Assembly (NCBI GenBank): GCA_030538115.1
Contig: JAUNUP010000001.1
Coordinates: 1-64,000, forward strand
Direction: 5' to 3'
Source: Dermatophilus congolensis
GTDB lineage: Bacteria; Actinomycetota; Actinomycetes; Actinomycetales; Dermatophilaceae
Length of the DNA: 64,000 nt
The translations under genes and the position numbers were made by a program. Under the pieces are notes generated by a model. It saw only the letters and a list, made by a program, of their open reading frames with translations, made no database searches and had not been told where the DNA came from. Each line of letters begins with the position of its first letter. Positions within the stretch are counted from its first letter, which is position 1. Positions 30,712-39,230 of the stretch are shown here, in pieces.

Positions 30712-31422
30712 TCAGGGCAGTTCGGCTACCAGCTTCTCCAGGTCGGCCTTCGGGCCCGTGAAGAACGGGATCTCCTCGCGCACGTGCAGGCGGGCCTTGC
30801 TCGCGCGGAGTTCGCGCATGAGGTCGACGATGCGGTGCAGATCGTCTGCCTCGAAGGCCAGCACCCACTCGTAGTCGTTGAGCGCGAACGACGAGATCGT
30901 GTTGGCGCGCACGTCGGGGTAGTCGCGGGCCATCTGGCCGTGCTCGCGCAGCATGTCGCGGCGCTCCGCGTCGGGGATGACGTACCAGTCGTAGCTGCGC
31001 ACGAACGGGTACACGCACACGTAGCCGCGGGCCCGCTCTTCGTCGAGAAATGCCGGCAGGTGGCTCTTGTTGAACTCCGCCGGGCGGTGCAGCGCGGCCG
31101 ACGACCAGACCGGCTCCAGGTGCGCACCGAGACGGCTGCGGCGCACGGCCTTGTAGGCGGCCTGCACGGTCTCGATGTCGGGCGCGTGCCACCAGAACAT
31201 GATGTCCGCGTCGGCACGCATGCCCGAGATGTCGTACACACCCCGCACGACGAGGTCGTCCTGCGCGAGGGTCTCGAGGTCGCGTTCCACCTGCGCGGCC
31301 ATCTCCTGGCGTTCGAGCACGTCGCGCGGCAGCGGGCTCGTCACCCGGAACACCGACCACATCGCGTAGCGGATCGTGTCGTTGAGTTCTCGGATGCGTG
31401 CAGCGCGCTCGTTGCCAGTCAT
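30712..31422 (-). CDS. hemQ: Coproheme decarboxylase HemQ (chlorite dismutase family)
   Basis: A 236-residue HemQ that turns coproheme III into haem b, the last step of the coproporphyrin-dependent route used by Gram-positive bacteria. Diagnostic blocks are IRYAMWSVFRV near the start, MFWWHAP, KSHLPAFL, YPFVRSYDWYVIPDAERRDM and ALNDYEWVLAFE. The start is the ATG at 31422 (MTGNERAARIREL), where similarity to the family begins; upstream sequence is poor coding. It is divergent from an alpha/beta hydrolase gene, with hemE about 1.4 kb away on the same strand. Confidence 0.93.
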   Translation of the reverse strand: MTGNERAARIRELNDTIRYAMWSVFRVTSPLPRDVLERQEMAAQVERDLETLAQDDLVVRGVYDISGMRADADIMFWWHAPDIETVQAAYKAVRRSRLGAHLEPVWSSAALHRPAEFNKSHLPAFLDEERARGYVCVYPFVRSYDWYVIPDAERRDMLREHGQMARDYPDVRANTISSFALNDYEWVLAFEADDLHRIVDLMRELRASKARLHVREEIPFFTGPKADLEKLVAELP

Positions 31423-31503
31423 GCCCCGAAGGCTAGCCCAAGCTGAAGTGGCCCCTGTCGCGTGCCCCGACCCGCCGGCGGTCATCGTGGTTCACTGATC
31501 GGC

Positions 31504-32775
31504 ATGGTGCGCCTTGCCCTTCCTCTGCCGAATCGTGCCGACGGCTCCGGAGCCGATCGGGTGCGCTCGGTCAGGCGCCCGGCGACTGCGGACTGCCCGG
31601 CGTTCGACCTCGCCTACGTGCGCCGCGGGCGACCGGGCACCGTGCCCGTGGTGGTGATCCCCGGAGGGCCGGGGCTTGGCTCCATCCGGATGTACCGGAG
31701 CACGCGGGCGAGGGCCGCGCGCGCCGGTCTCGACGTGGTGATGATGGAGCATCGCGGTGTCGGCGATTCACGCCGTGACCTCGACGGTCACGACCTCCCG
31801 CCGAAGGCCGTGACCCTGCAGGCGGCGGCCGACGACCTCGCGGCCGTGTTGGATGCCGAGGGCATCGAGCGTGCCGTGATCGCCGGGTGTTCGTACGGCA
31901 CCTCCGTGGCCCAGGCGTTCGGCGTCGTCCATCCGGGCCGGGTCGCGGGCATGGTGCTCGATTCGACGGTCCTCAGCGGCGACGACTACATCGAGGTCAG
32001 GCGGTTCTCCCGCGCCCGCCTCATGCAGGGCTCGTCGGAGCACGGAACCCTCGAAGTGGCCCGCAAGATCCGCGCGCTGACGGATGCGTCGGCCCAACCC
32101 CACCGCATCGGCGCGGCCGCCCGGGTGCTCTACGAGTACGGAGGCGTCGCACTGCTCGACCGCTACCTCGAACAACTCGTCCGCGGCCAGGCCGATGCCA
32201 CCGACGCTCTGCTGCATCAGCTCGCCTCGCAAGAGGTCGGTACGGACTTGCCCGGCATTATGGAATTCGACCTCGTCGCGCGCATGGCGTTCGAAGATCT
32301 GCACTACCACCCGGAGCCCGACGGGCTGCCCTTCGATCCCTCCACCGATCTGGACGTCGTCGCCGAGGGGCAACCTGCCTTCGCCGGCGAGCCGTACGAC
32401 TTTCCGGCGGCCCTGCCGGGTTTCGACTGGCTGACCGCTGTCGTCTCGGGTGCACGTGATCTGCGCACGCCGCGCACCGTCGCCGAGCACACGGTCGCGT
32501 TACTGCCGGACGGCGTGCTCGTGCCCGTCGCCGACATGGGGCACAGCGCGCTCGACACGCGCCAGGGTGTTTTTCTGGCCGTGGCCGCTGCGGTGCGCGA
32601 CGGCGACCGCGCGAGACTGGCCGAGATTGCGCGCACCGGAGGCGACGGCATCGGCCCGAACGGCGCCTCGGCCCAACTCACCCCGGTGCTACGCGCCCTG
32701 CTCGCGGTGGAGAAGCCGCTCAGCCCGCTCGTGCGGAGGGTGACCCGCGCGATAGCGGACCCCCGCTCCGACTGA
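31504..32775 (+). CDS. Alpha/beta hydrolase, prolyl aminopeptidase/TAP-like
   Basis: A 423-residue cytoplasmic hydrolase. The PGGPGLGS block corresponds to the HGGPG oxyanion motif of proline iminopeptidases, MEHRGVGDS follows, the nucleophile elbow is GCSYGTS, and a catalytic His lies in MGHSALD. A helical cap of about 170 residues sits between elbow and acid. No signal peptide is seen. The start is the ATG at 31504; there is no RBS, and TTCACT seven bases upstream is a weak leaderless candidate. Its place inside the hemQ-hemE neighbourhood, on the other strand, gives no clue to substrate. Confidence 0.8.
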   Translation: MVRLALPLPNRADGSGADRVRSVRRPATADCPAFDLAYVRRGRPGTVPVVVIPGGPGLGSIRMYRSTRARAARAGLDVVMMEHRGVGDSRRDLDGHDLPPKAVTLQAAADDLAAVLDAEGIERAVIAGCSYGTSVAQAFGVVHPGRVAGMVLDSTVLSGDDYIEVRRFSRARLMQGSSEHGTLEVARKIRALTDASAQPHRIGAAARVLYEYGGVALLDRYLEQLVRGQADATDALLHQLASQEVGTDLPGIMEFDLVARMAFEDLHYHPEPDGLPFDPSTDLDVVAEGQPAFAGEPYDFPAALPGFDWLTAVVSGARDLRTPRTVAEHTVALLPDGVLVPVADMGHSALDTRQGVFLAVAAAVRDGDRARLAEIARTGGDGIGPNGASAQLTPVLRALLAVEKPLSPLVRRVTRAIADPRSD

Positions 32776-32802
32776 GTAGAGACTCAGCCCTTCTTCTTGC
32801 TA

Positions 32803-33885
32803 CTACTCGTTGCCGAGGCTCTTGATGAGCGCCACGATGCGGGTGAGCACCTCGGGGTCCGTGTCGGGCAGCACGCCGTGGCCGAGGTTGAAGATGTGTC
32901 CCGGAGCCGTGCGGCCTTCGTCGACGATGCGACGCACCTCGGCCTCTACCACCGACCACGGCGCGAACGTCACCGCCGGGTCGAGGTTGCCCTGCACCGC
33001 GTACCCGCGGCCGAGCCGCGCCGACGCCTCGGCGAGGTTGGTGCGGTAGTCGACGCCCACCACGTCGGCGCCGGCCTCGCCCATCGAGCCCAGCAGTTCG
33101 CCTGTGCCGACCCCGAAGTGGATCGTCGGCACGCCCAGCGAGCGCAGGTGCGCGAGCACACGCGCGGAGTGGGGCTGCACGAACCGCTCGTAGTCACGCC
33201 GTGACAGAGCACCGGCCCACGAGTCGAAGAGCTGCACGACCTGCGCTCCTCCGCGCACCTGCACCTCGAGGAACGCTGCCGAGATCTGGGCGAGGCGCGC
33301 GCATAGCTCGTTCCATAGGTCGGGGTCGCCGTGCATGAGGGCCTTGGTCCGCACGTGGTTCTTGCTCGGGCCGCCCTCGACCAGGTACGACGCGAGCGTG
33401 AACGGCGCTCCCGCGAACCCGATGAGGGGCGTGGAGCCGAGCTGGCCGACGGTCAGGCGCACGGCCTCCGCGATGTCGGGGATGTGCTCGACCGTCAGCG
33501 GCACGAGGCGGTCGAGGTCGCTCCACTTGCCGAACGGCTCCTCGACCACGGGCCCGACGCCGGGCACGATGTCGAGGTCTACGCCGACCGCGGAGAGCGG
33601 AACGACGATGTCGGAGAAGAAGATCGCCGCGTCGACGCCGTGGCGGCGCACGGGCTGCATCGTGATCTCGGCGACCAGTTCGGGCTCACGGCAGGCCCGC
33701 AGCATCGAGCCGGAGCCGCGCACCTCGCGGTACTCGGGCAGCGACCGCCCCGCCTGACGCATGAACCACACCGGAGGCCTGCGCCCCGGATGGCGCATCG
33801 CCGCCCGCACGAGTAGAGGGGCTCGCTCGAGGGAGGCGGAAGCCGAGGTCACGACAGACGACGCGGGGCGGGGCTGAATGGTCAC
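32803..33885 (-). CDS. hemE: Uroporphyrinogen decarboxylase
   Basis: A 360-residue HemE that decarboxylates uroporphyrinogen III to coproporphyrinogen III. Signature 1 is [17 protein letters not shown] and signature 2 is [26 protein letters not shown] carries the catalytic Asp, and [12 protein letters not shown] closes the protein. The GTG at 33885 is chosen over the longer reading because the family starts there and AGGATCGGGG lies just upstream. Together with hemQ it supports a coproporphyrin-dependent haem pathway. The glycosyltransferase gene upstream on the same strand is 54 bases away. Confidence 0.95.
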   Translation of the reverse strand: MTIQPRPASSVVTSASASLERAPLLVRAAMRHPGRRPPVWFMRQAGRSLPEYREVRGSGSMLRACREPELVAEITMQPVRRHGVDAAIFFSDIVVPLSAVGVDLDIVPGVGPVVEEPFGKWSDLDRLVPLTVEHIPDIAEAVRLTVGQLGSTPLIGFAGAPFTLASYLVEGGPSKNHVRTKALMHGDPDLWNELCARLAQISAAFLEVQVRGGAQVVQLFDSWAGALSRRDYERFVQPHSARVLAHLRSLGVPTIHFGVGTGELLGSMGEAGADVVGVDYRTNLAEASARLGRGYAVQGNLDPAVTFAPWSVVEAEVRRIVDEGRTAPGHIFNLGHGVLPDTDPEVLTRIVALIKSLGNE

Positions 33886-33939
33886 GACCCCGATCCTGTC
33901 ATGGAGTCGCAGCGGTCGCACCGACCTCGCTCGCCACGG

Positions 33940-34944
33940 TCACGCGGTCGGCGCCCGCCCCGCATACACCCCGGCCAGCGAGCGAGCCACGGTACGAAGG
34001 TCGTTACGTTCCATGCGGGTGCGGGCCGCCTCGGTCACGTCGGGCAATTCCCCCGTCAACACCTGGCGGGCCCGCAGCTCGAATTCGGGCAGGTTGTGGG
34101 CCTTGTGCACGACCACGCCGTCTTCGAGCCAGTCGTCGTAGACGGGAATGTCGCGCAGGAGTACGGGAACGCCCGAGGCCATGGCTTCAAGCACCACGAT
34201 GCCCTCGGTCTCCTCGTGCGAGAGAAACGCGAACAGGTCGGCGCCGGCGTAGGCGTCGCGGATCTGGTCGCGGGGCACGAAACCGGCGAAGTGGCAGTTG
34301 TCGGGGGCGGTGTCGATCGCCTCCCGCACGGCGCGAGGCATCGTCACGCGGGGCGCGGTGCCGAACCAGTAGAACTCGACGTGCGGCATCCGTCGCGCGA
34401 GGCCGACGAAGTCGACGACCCCCTTGCGCGGCATGAGGTGCCCCACCGACATGACGACGGGCGTCTGCGGAGCGAGGTCGTGTCGCAGCCGAAATCGTTG
34501 CCGTGCAGCCGGGTCGGGCCTGAAGAAGTCGGTATCGACACCGTTGGAGAGGGCGTGCACGGGCCGTTTGGTGCCGTACGTGTCGATGATCTTGCGGGAG
34601 TAGGGAGTCGGCGTGACGACCACGTGCCCGACGCTGTAGGCGAGCTTGAGCCACGCACCGAAGATGGGGGCGACGGCGTTCGCGCCGGCCCACGAGTCGC
34701 GAAAATCCTGCTGCGTCGAGTGCCCGAAGTAGACGACCCGCGCTCCTCGCGCCCGAGCCAACAATCCCGCAGCGACGCTGTCGGGAAAGACCGTGTTGAG
34801 GTGCAGCACGTCGAAGGGCTCGGCGAAGCTCGCGGCGCGCTCGGCGCCGAGATGGTCGAGCATCGCCTCCTGGTGCCTCATCGCCTGGCCCACGCCGCTT
34901 CGGCGCACGAGCGAACTCAGCCCTTGGTACACGCACACCTTCAT
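33940..34944 (-). CDS. GT4-family glycosyltransferase
   Basis: A 334-residue GT-B enzyme of family GT4. The donor-binding half holds VMSVGHLMPRKG (with the Arg-Lys pair) and the ExxxxxxxE motif EETEGIVVLEAM. The acceptor half includes LHLNTVFPDS and FGHSTQQDF, a pattern familiar from lipid-directed enzymes such as diacylglycerol glucosyltransferases, so a glycolipid product is plausible but inferred. RBS GGAG six bases before the ATG. It follows the TVP38-type membrane protein by 25 bases, suggesting a two-gene transcript. Confidence 0.85.
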   Translation of the reverse strand: MKVCVYQGLSSLVRRSGVGQAMRHQEAMLDHLGAERAASFAEPFDVLHLNTVFPDSVAAGLLARARGARVVYFGHSTQQDFRDSWAGANAVAPIFGAWLKLAYSVGHVVVTPTPYSRKIIDTYGTKRPVHALSNGVDTDFFRPDPAARQRFRLRHDLAPQTPVVMSVGHLMPRKGVVDFVGLARRMPHVEFYWFGTAPRVTMPRAVREAIDTAPDNCHFAGFVPRDQIRDAYAGADLFAFLSHEETEGIVVLEAMASGVPVLLRDIPVYDDWLEDGVVVHKAHNLPEFELRARQVLTGELPDVTEAARTRMERNDLRTVARSLAGVYAGRAPTA

Positions 34945-34969
34945 CGGTGCTCCGTTCTGCTCGTTCGGC

Positions 34970-35707
34970 TCACAGGCCGAGCCCGGGAAAGAGGTAGTTG
35001 AGAAGCGCGATCGTGCCGAAGCTGTAGGCCATGATCGACCAGGGCTTGCCCAGAAGGATGATCGCGATGAACGTGCGCTTTCGCATCGACGTCAGCCCGG
35101 AGAGGTAGCAGAGCAGGTCGTCAGGGGCGACCGGCAACACGATCGCCAGCGCGAAATACCGTGTGTAGTGCGGGTGGTCGAGCCAGGCCAGGTATTTGCG
35201 CGTCCGGTCGGAACGCATCCGCGACTCCACGAGCGGTCGCCCGAGGCGACGGGCGATGAGAAAGGCCGCGGTCGATCCGAGAGACTGTCCGACGTAATTG
35301 CAGAGCGTGCCGACGACCGGCCCGAACAGGATCGGTCCGGCGACCACGCCGACACCACCCGGCACCACCGGCGATATGCACTGGATGGCCTGGATGAACG
35401 TGAACACCACGGGCGCCCACAAGCCGAACTGGCCGAGGAATTCGCGCACCGCGTCGACGGAACGCAAGGTTCCCGTGGCCAGACCCACGACGACCAGACC
35501 GATCGTCAGGACGAGACCGAGCACCGTGATCCAGTGTGTGAACCGCTCGAAGCGCTCGACCGCCTTCTGGGACGTGCCATCGGGATCAGCCGGGGTCGTC
35601 TCGCCCGAGGCCCCTGCGTCGAGATCTGGCCGCGCCTGCGGTTCCGCGCTCACCGGGGGCACTTCCGGGAGAGGGTGGCGGGCAGCGAGATGGTCATCGT
35701 TTCTCAC
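34970..35707 (-). CDS. TVP38/TMEM64 (VTT-domain) membrane protein
   Basis: A 245-residue membrane protein with a soluble, acidic/proline-rich N-terminus of about 55 residues, then a VTT/DedA-like domain. The typical block is ISPVVPGGVGVVAGPILFGPVVGTL, followed by SLGSTAAFLIARRLGRP and LPVAPDDLLCYLSGLTSM. Such proteins are thought to act in lipid movement or membrane homeostasis; some VTT proteins are scramblases. The start GTG at 35707 has only weak RBS support. The coupling with a lipid-type glycosyltransferase fits a membrane-lipid role. Confidence 0.82.
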   Translation of the reverse strand: MRNDDHLAARHPLPEVPPVSAEPQARPDLDAGASGETTPADPDGTSQKAVERFERFTHWITVLGLVLTIGLVVVGLATGTLRSVDAVREFLGQFGLWAPVVFTFIQAIQCISPVVPGGVGVVAGPILFGPVVGTLCNYVGQSLGSTAAFLIARRLGRPLVESRMRSDRTRKYLAWLDHPHYTRYFALAIVLPVAPDDLLCYLSGLTSMRKRTFIAIILLGKPWSIMAYSFGTIALLNYLFPGLGL

Positions 35708-35953
35708 GCTGGCCCACGGGAATGAACGCGCGGTGTCGGACGGGGGCGTTTCGGGCGTCCATTCGTCCTACGCATCCCAGGTGTGGGGGCGTCAGAAGTA
35801 TGGGCACACCGGAATGGTGCCCCCCGGATCACTCTGGCCACGGTGTCAGTGTGCCCAACGAAGGCTCGTGTAGCGCCCTTCGAGACGACTCCCCCGCCTC
35901 CGGCGTGTCACATCGGAGGCGCGCGTCGAGTCACGGGGAAACACCTAGATTCG

Positions 35954-36535
35954 ATGATCGTGACGCCCCGATACCCGCGGACCTCTCCCGCGGTGTTCGC
36001 CGAGGCCGCCGACGAGCTCGACGCGGTGCGGTTGCGGCCGGAGGTGCAGGTCGAGGAGGTGCCCGCACCCACTCGCATCGCCCCGGACGCAGTCGCTCTG
36101 TCGATCGAGGTGACCACGGCGGCCTCCGAAGACCCCCTCGCCACGGGGCGTTTCGTGCTGCTCCACGACCCGGACGAGCCGGAGGCCTGGGACGGCCCTT
36201 GGCGCGTGGTCTGTTTCGCACATGCGGGTCTGGAGGCCGAACTCGGCGACGACCCGATGCTGGCCGAGGTCGGCTGGTCGTGGCTGCGCGACGCCTTGGA
36301 AGGGCGCGGAGTCGACGGGCACAACCTCGGCGGCACCGTCACCCGCGTGCTCTCGCAGGGGTTCGGGCAGCTCGAGGCCGACGAGCCAGGAGTGGACCTC
36401 GAGATCCGGGCCAGTTGGTCGCCTCCCGACCATCACGTCGGCGCCCATCTCGCGGCCTGGTGCGACCTGCTCTCGCAGATTTCGGGCCTACCCCCTGTGC
36501 CGATCGGAGTGCCTGCGGTAAGCCCTGGTCGATAG
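35954..36535 (+). CDS. DUF3000 family protein
   Basis: A 193-residue protein of an actinobacterial family of unknown function, habitually placed just before RNase D, as here (16 bases apart). Conserved features include LRPEVQVEEVPAPTRIAP, a long middle with FVLLHDPDEPEAWDGPWRVVCFA, and EIRASWSPP. No catalytic motif is evident. Start: the ATG at 35954 or the GTG at 35960; TAGATT at 35946-35951 would suit a leaderless message beginning at the GTG. It is probably co-transcribed with the RNase D gene. Confidence 0.85.
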   Translation: MIVTPRYPRTSPAVFAEAADELDAVRLRPEVQVEEVPAPTRIAPDAVALSIEVTTAASEDPLATGRFVLLHDPDEPEAWDGPWRVVCFAHAGLEAELGDDPMLAEVGWSWLRDALEGRGVDGHNLGGTVTRVLSQGFGQLEADEPGVDLEIRASWSPPDHHVGAHLAAWCDLLSQISGLPPVPIGVPAVSPGR

Positions 36536-36551
36536 GAGTACCCTGGCAGGG

Positions 36552-37865
36552 ATGCCAGAGCTGCCGACACACGAGACCCCGACGAGTTCGTCGCGCGAGT
36601 CCGTGGGCACCCCGGCGCAGGGAACAAGGTCGCAACCGGCTGCCTCCGGACACTCCGAACACCCCGATGTGCCGTTGCTGGCCGAGCCGCGTGGCGGAGT
36701 ACCCGATGTCGTCGAAGACGAACGACGTCTCGTGGCCGTGGCCGAGCGGCTCGCGAAATCGACCGGCCCGATGGCCGTGGATGCCGAGCGCGCCTCCGGT
36801 TACCGGTACGGTCAGCGCGCCTACCTGGTGCAACTGTGGCGCGAGGGCGTCGGCACGGTACTCGTCGACCCGGTCGCCTGCCCCGACCTTTCTCCCATCG
36901 CCGAGGCGACGGCCGGAGTCGAGTGGGTCGTTCACGCCGCGACCCAAGACCTGCCGTGCCTTGCCGAGGTCGGCATGCGTCCCGACCGGCTCTTCGACAC
37001 GGAGGTCGGCTCGCGCCTGCTCGGGCTGCCGCGCGTCGGCCTGTCGACGGTGGTCGAGCACTACCTGCAGGTGCGCCTGGCCAAGGAGCACTCCGCGGTC
37101 GACTGGAGCACCCGGCCGCTGCCCTCGCCGTGGCTGACCTACGCCTCCCTCGACGTCGAAGTGCTCGTGCCGCTGCGCGATGCCGTGGCCGCCGACCTCA
37201 TCGCCGCCGGTAAACGCGAATGGGCCGAGCAAGAATTCGACGCCCTCACCCGGTTCACCGGGCCGCCGGTACGCACGGAGCCGTGGCGGCGCACCGGCGG
37301 CATGCACAAGGTGCGTAACCGGCGCGGAGCGGCCCTCGTGCGTGAGCTGTGGCAGGCGCGCGACCGGCTCGCGGCCGACAAAGACCTCGCCCCGGGGCGC
37401 ATCCTGCCCGACGCAGCCGTGATCGAGTTGACGTTGGCAGCGGCCGGCAAAGGCCCCGACGCCGTGACCGCCTCGCGGCACAAGCTCGTCAAGCGTCACG
37501 CCCCCACGTGGCGACGCGCTGTCGAGGCGGCGTATGCACTGCCCGAGAGCAAGTTGCCTCCGCTCACGGTGCGCAGTGACGCGCCGCCTCCGGTGAAGGC
37601 GTGGAAAGACAAGAACCCCGTCGCGGCCGACCGGCTCGTGCTCGCCAAAGACGCGGTCGCCGCGTTCGCCGAGCAGAACAGCCTGCCCGTCGAGAACGTG
37701 CTGACGCCCGACACGTTGCGGCGGCTCATGTGGGATCCCGTCGAGGTCACCGACGAGGCGGTGCGCGAGGCACTCGAAGCCCGCGGCGCCCGGCCGTGGC
37801 AGGTGGACGTGGTCACTCCCATAGTCCTGTCGGCCTACCGCGAGGTGCCGGAGACGCGAGACTAG
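36552..37865 (+). CDS. rnd: Ribonuclease D (3'-5' exoribonuclease with HRDC domain)
   Basis: A 437-residue DEDDy exonuclease that trims tRNA and other RNA 3' ends. The Asp77/Glu79 pair is in VDAER, Asp133 in TQDLPCL, and the Tyr197-x3-Asp201 motif in YASLDVEVL. An HRDC RNA-binding domain spans about 250-325 (RNRRGAALVRELWQARDRLA), followed by a second, weaker HRDC-like region. An acidic, unstructured N-terminus of about 45 residues is longer than in E. coli RNase D. The DUF3000-RNase D pairing is the usual actinobacterial order. Confidence 0.93.
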   Translation: MPELPTHETPTSSSRESVGTPAQGTRSQPAASGHSEHPDVPLLAEPRGGVPDVVEDERRLVAVAERLAKSTGPMAVDAERASGYRYGQRAYLVQLWREGVGTVLVDPVACPDLSPIAEATAGVEWVVHAATQDLPCLAEVGMRPDRLFDTEVGSRLLGLPRVGLSTVVEHYLQVRLAKEHSAVDWSTRPLPSPWLTYASLDVEVLVPLRDAVAADLIAAGKREWAEQEFDALTRFTGPPVRTEPWRRTGGMHKVRNRRGAALVRELWQARDRLAADKDLAPGRILPDAAVIELTLAAAGKGPDAVTASRHKLVKRHAPTWRRAVEAAYALPESKLPPLTVRSDAPPPVKAWKDKNPVAADRLVLAKDAVAAFAEQNSLPVENVLTPDTLRRLMWDPVEVTDEAVREALEARGARPWQVDVVTPIVLSAYREVPETRD

Positions 37866-37994
37866 GTGCTGTGCGCGCCTTGCATGTGTGTGGTCCCCGC
37901 GAGAGGTGACTAGGCAGTAACAAGGCTTTAGCATCGTAGAAAGGGTGTCTCGGCGGCCGGCCGGCACCCATCGCATTGAGGCGAGGAGATCCGG

Positions 37995-39230
37995 ATGCGT
38001 CAGCACCACGAGGTCGTCTTCATCGAGGGCGTACGTACACCCTTCGGCAAGGCCGGAGAGGGCGGGCTGTACGAGCACACGCGGGCCGACGACCTGGTGG
38101 TCGCGTGCCTACGCGAACTCATGAGGCGCCACCCGGAGTTGCCCCCCGAGCGGATCGGTGACGTCGCCGTGGCGGCGAGCACCCAGATCGGCGACCAGGG
38201 CCTGACGATCGGCCGCCTGGCCACCGTGCTCGCGGGCCTGCCGCGCGAGGTGCCCGGCTACTCCATCGACCGCATGTGCGCCGGCGCGATGACCGCCGTG
38301 ACCACACTCGCCGGCTCGATCGCGTTCGGGGCCATCGACGTGGCCCTCGCCGGCGGCGTCGAGCACATGGGCCGTCACCCCATGGGCGAGGGCATGGACC
38401 CGAACCCGCGGCTCATCGCCGAGAAGCTCGTCGACCCCTCCGCCCTGAACATGGGCGCGACGGCCGAGAACCTGCACGACCGCTACCCCACCATCACCAA
38501 ACAGCGGGCCGACGCCTACGCCGTGAACTCGCAGGCCAAGGCTGCGGCGGCCTACGAAGCCGGCAACATTCAGCCCGATCTCGTGCCCGTCGCGACCCGC
38601 CACCCCGAACTCGGCTACGGCATCGCGACCGCCGACCAGCCCCCGCGACCGGGCACGTCGATGGAGTCGCTGGCGGGGCTTCGCACCCCGTTCCGCCCCC
38701 ATGGGCGCGTCACGGCCGGTAACGCCAGCGGACTCAACGACGGCGCGACCGCGTGCCTGCTCGCCTCCGCAGAGGCCGCCGCCGAGCTGGGCATGGCCCC
38801 CGCGATGCGGATGGTCTCGTACGGCTTCGCGGGCGTGGAGCCTGCGGTGATGGGCGTCGGCCCGATCCCGGCCACCGAGAAGGCCCTCGCCTCCGCCGGT
38901 CTGAGTATTGACGACATCGGACTCTTCGAGATCAACGAGGCCTTCGCCGTTCAGGTGCTCGCCTTCCTCGAGCACTACGGCATCGCCGACGACGCGCCCA
39001 ACGTCAACCCGTTCGGCGGCGCGATCGCGTTCGGGCACCCGCTCGCCTCCTCCGGCATCCGGTTGATGCTGCAACTCGCTCGATCGTTCAAGGCCCACCC
39101 CGAGGTGCGCTACGGCCTGACCACCATGTGCATCGGTATGGGCATGGGAGGCACGGTGATCTGGGAGAACCCGGCGCACCCCGACGCAGTCAAGTTCGAG
39201 TCCACCGAAACCGAGGGGGCCGCACGATGA
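37995..39230 (+). CDS. fadA: Acetyl-CoA C-acyltransferase (thiolase), beta-oxidation
   Basis: A 411-residue thiolase that cleaves 3-ketoacyl-CoA. Nucleophile Cys95 sits in RMCAGAM, followed by NEAFAVQV, GHPLASSG and the C-terminal CIGMGMGG with the acid/base cysteine. RBS GAGGAGA at good spacing. The stop overlaps the start of fadB (ATGA), giving the standard actinobacterial fadAB fatty-acid degradation pair. Confidence 0.95.
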   Translation: MRQHHEVVFIEGVRTPFGKAGEGGLYEHTRADDLVVACLRELMRRHPELPPERIGDVAVAASTQIGDQGLTIGRLATVLAGLPREVPGYSIDRMCAGAMTAVTTLAGSIAFGAIDVALAGGVEHMGRHPMGEGMDPNPRLIAEKLVDPSALNMGATAENLHDRYPTITKQRADAYAVNSQAKAAAAYEAGNIQPDLVPVATRHPELGYGIATADQPPRPGTSMESLAGLRTPFRPHGRVTAGNASGLNDGATACLLASAEAAAELGMAPAMRMVSYGFAGVEPAVMGVGPIPATEKALASAGLSIDDIGLFEINEAFAVQVLAFLEHYGIADDAPNVNPFGGAIAFGHPLASSGIRLMLQLARSFKAHPEVRYGLTTMCIGMGMGGTVIWENPAHPDAVKFESTETEGAAR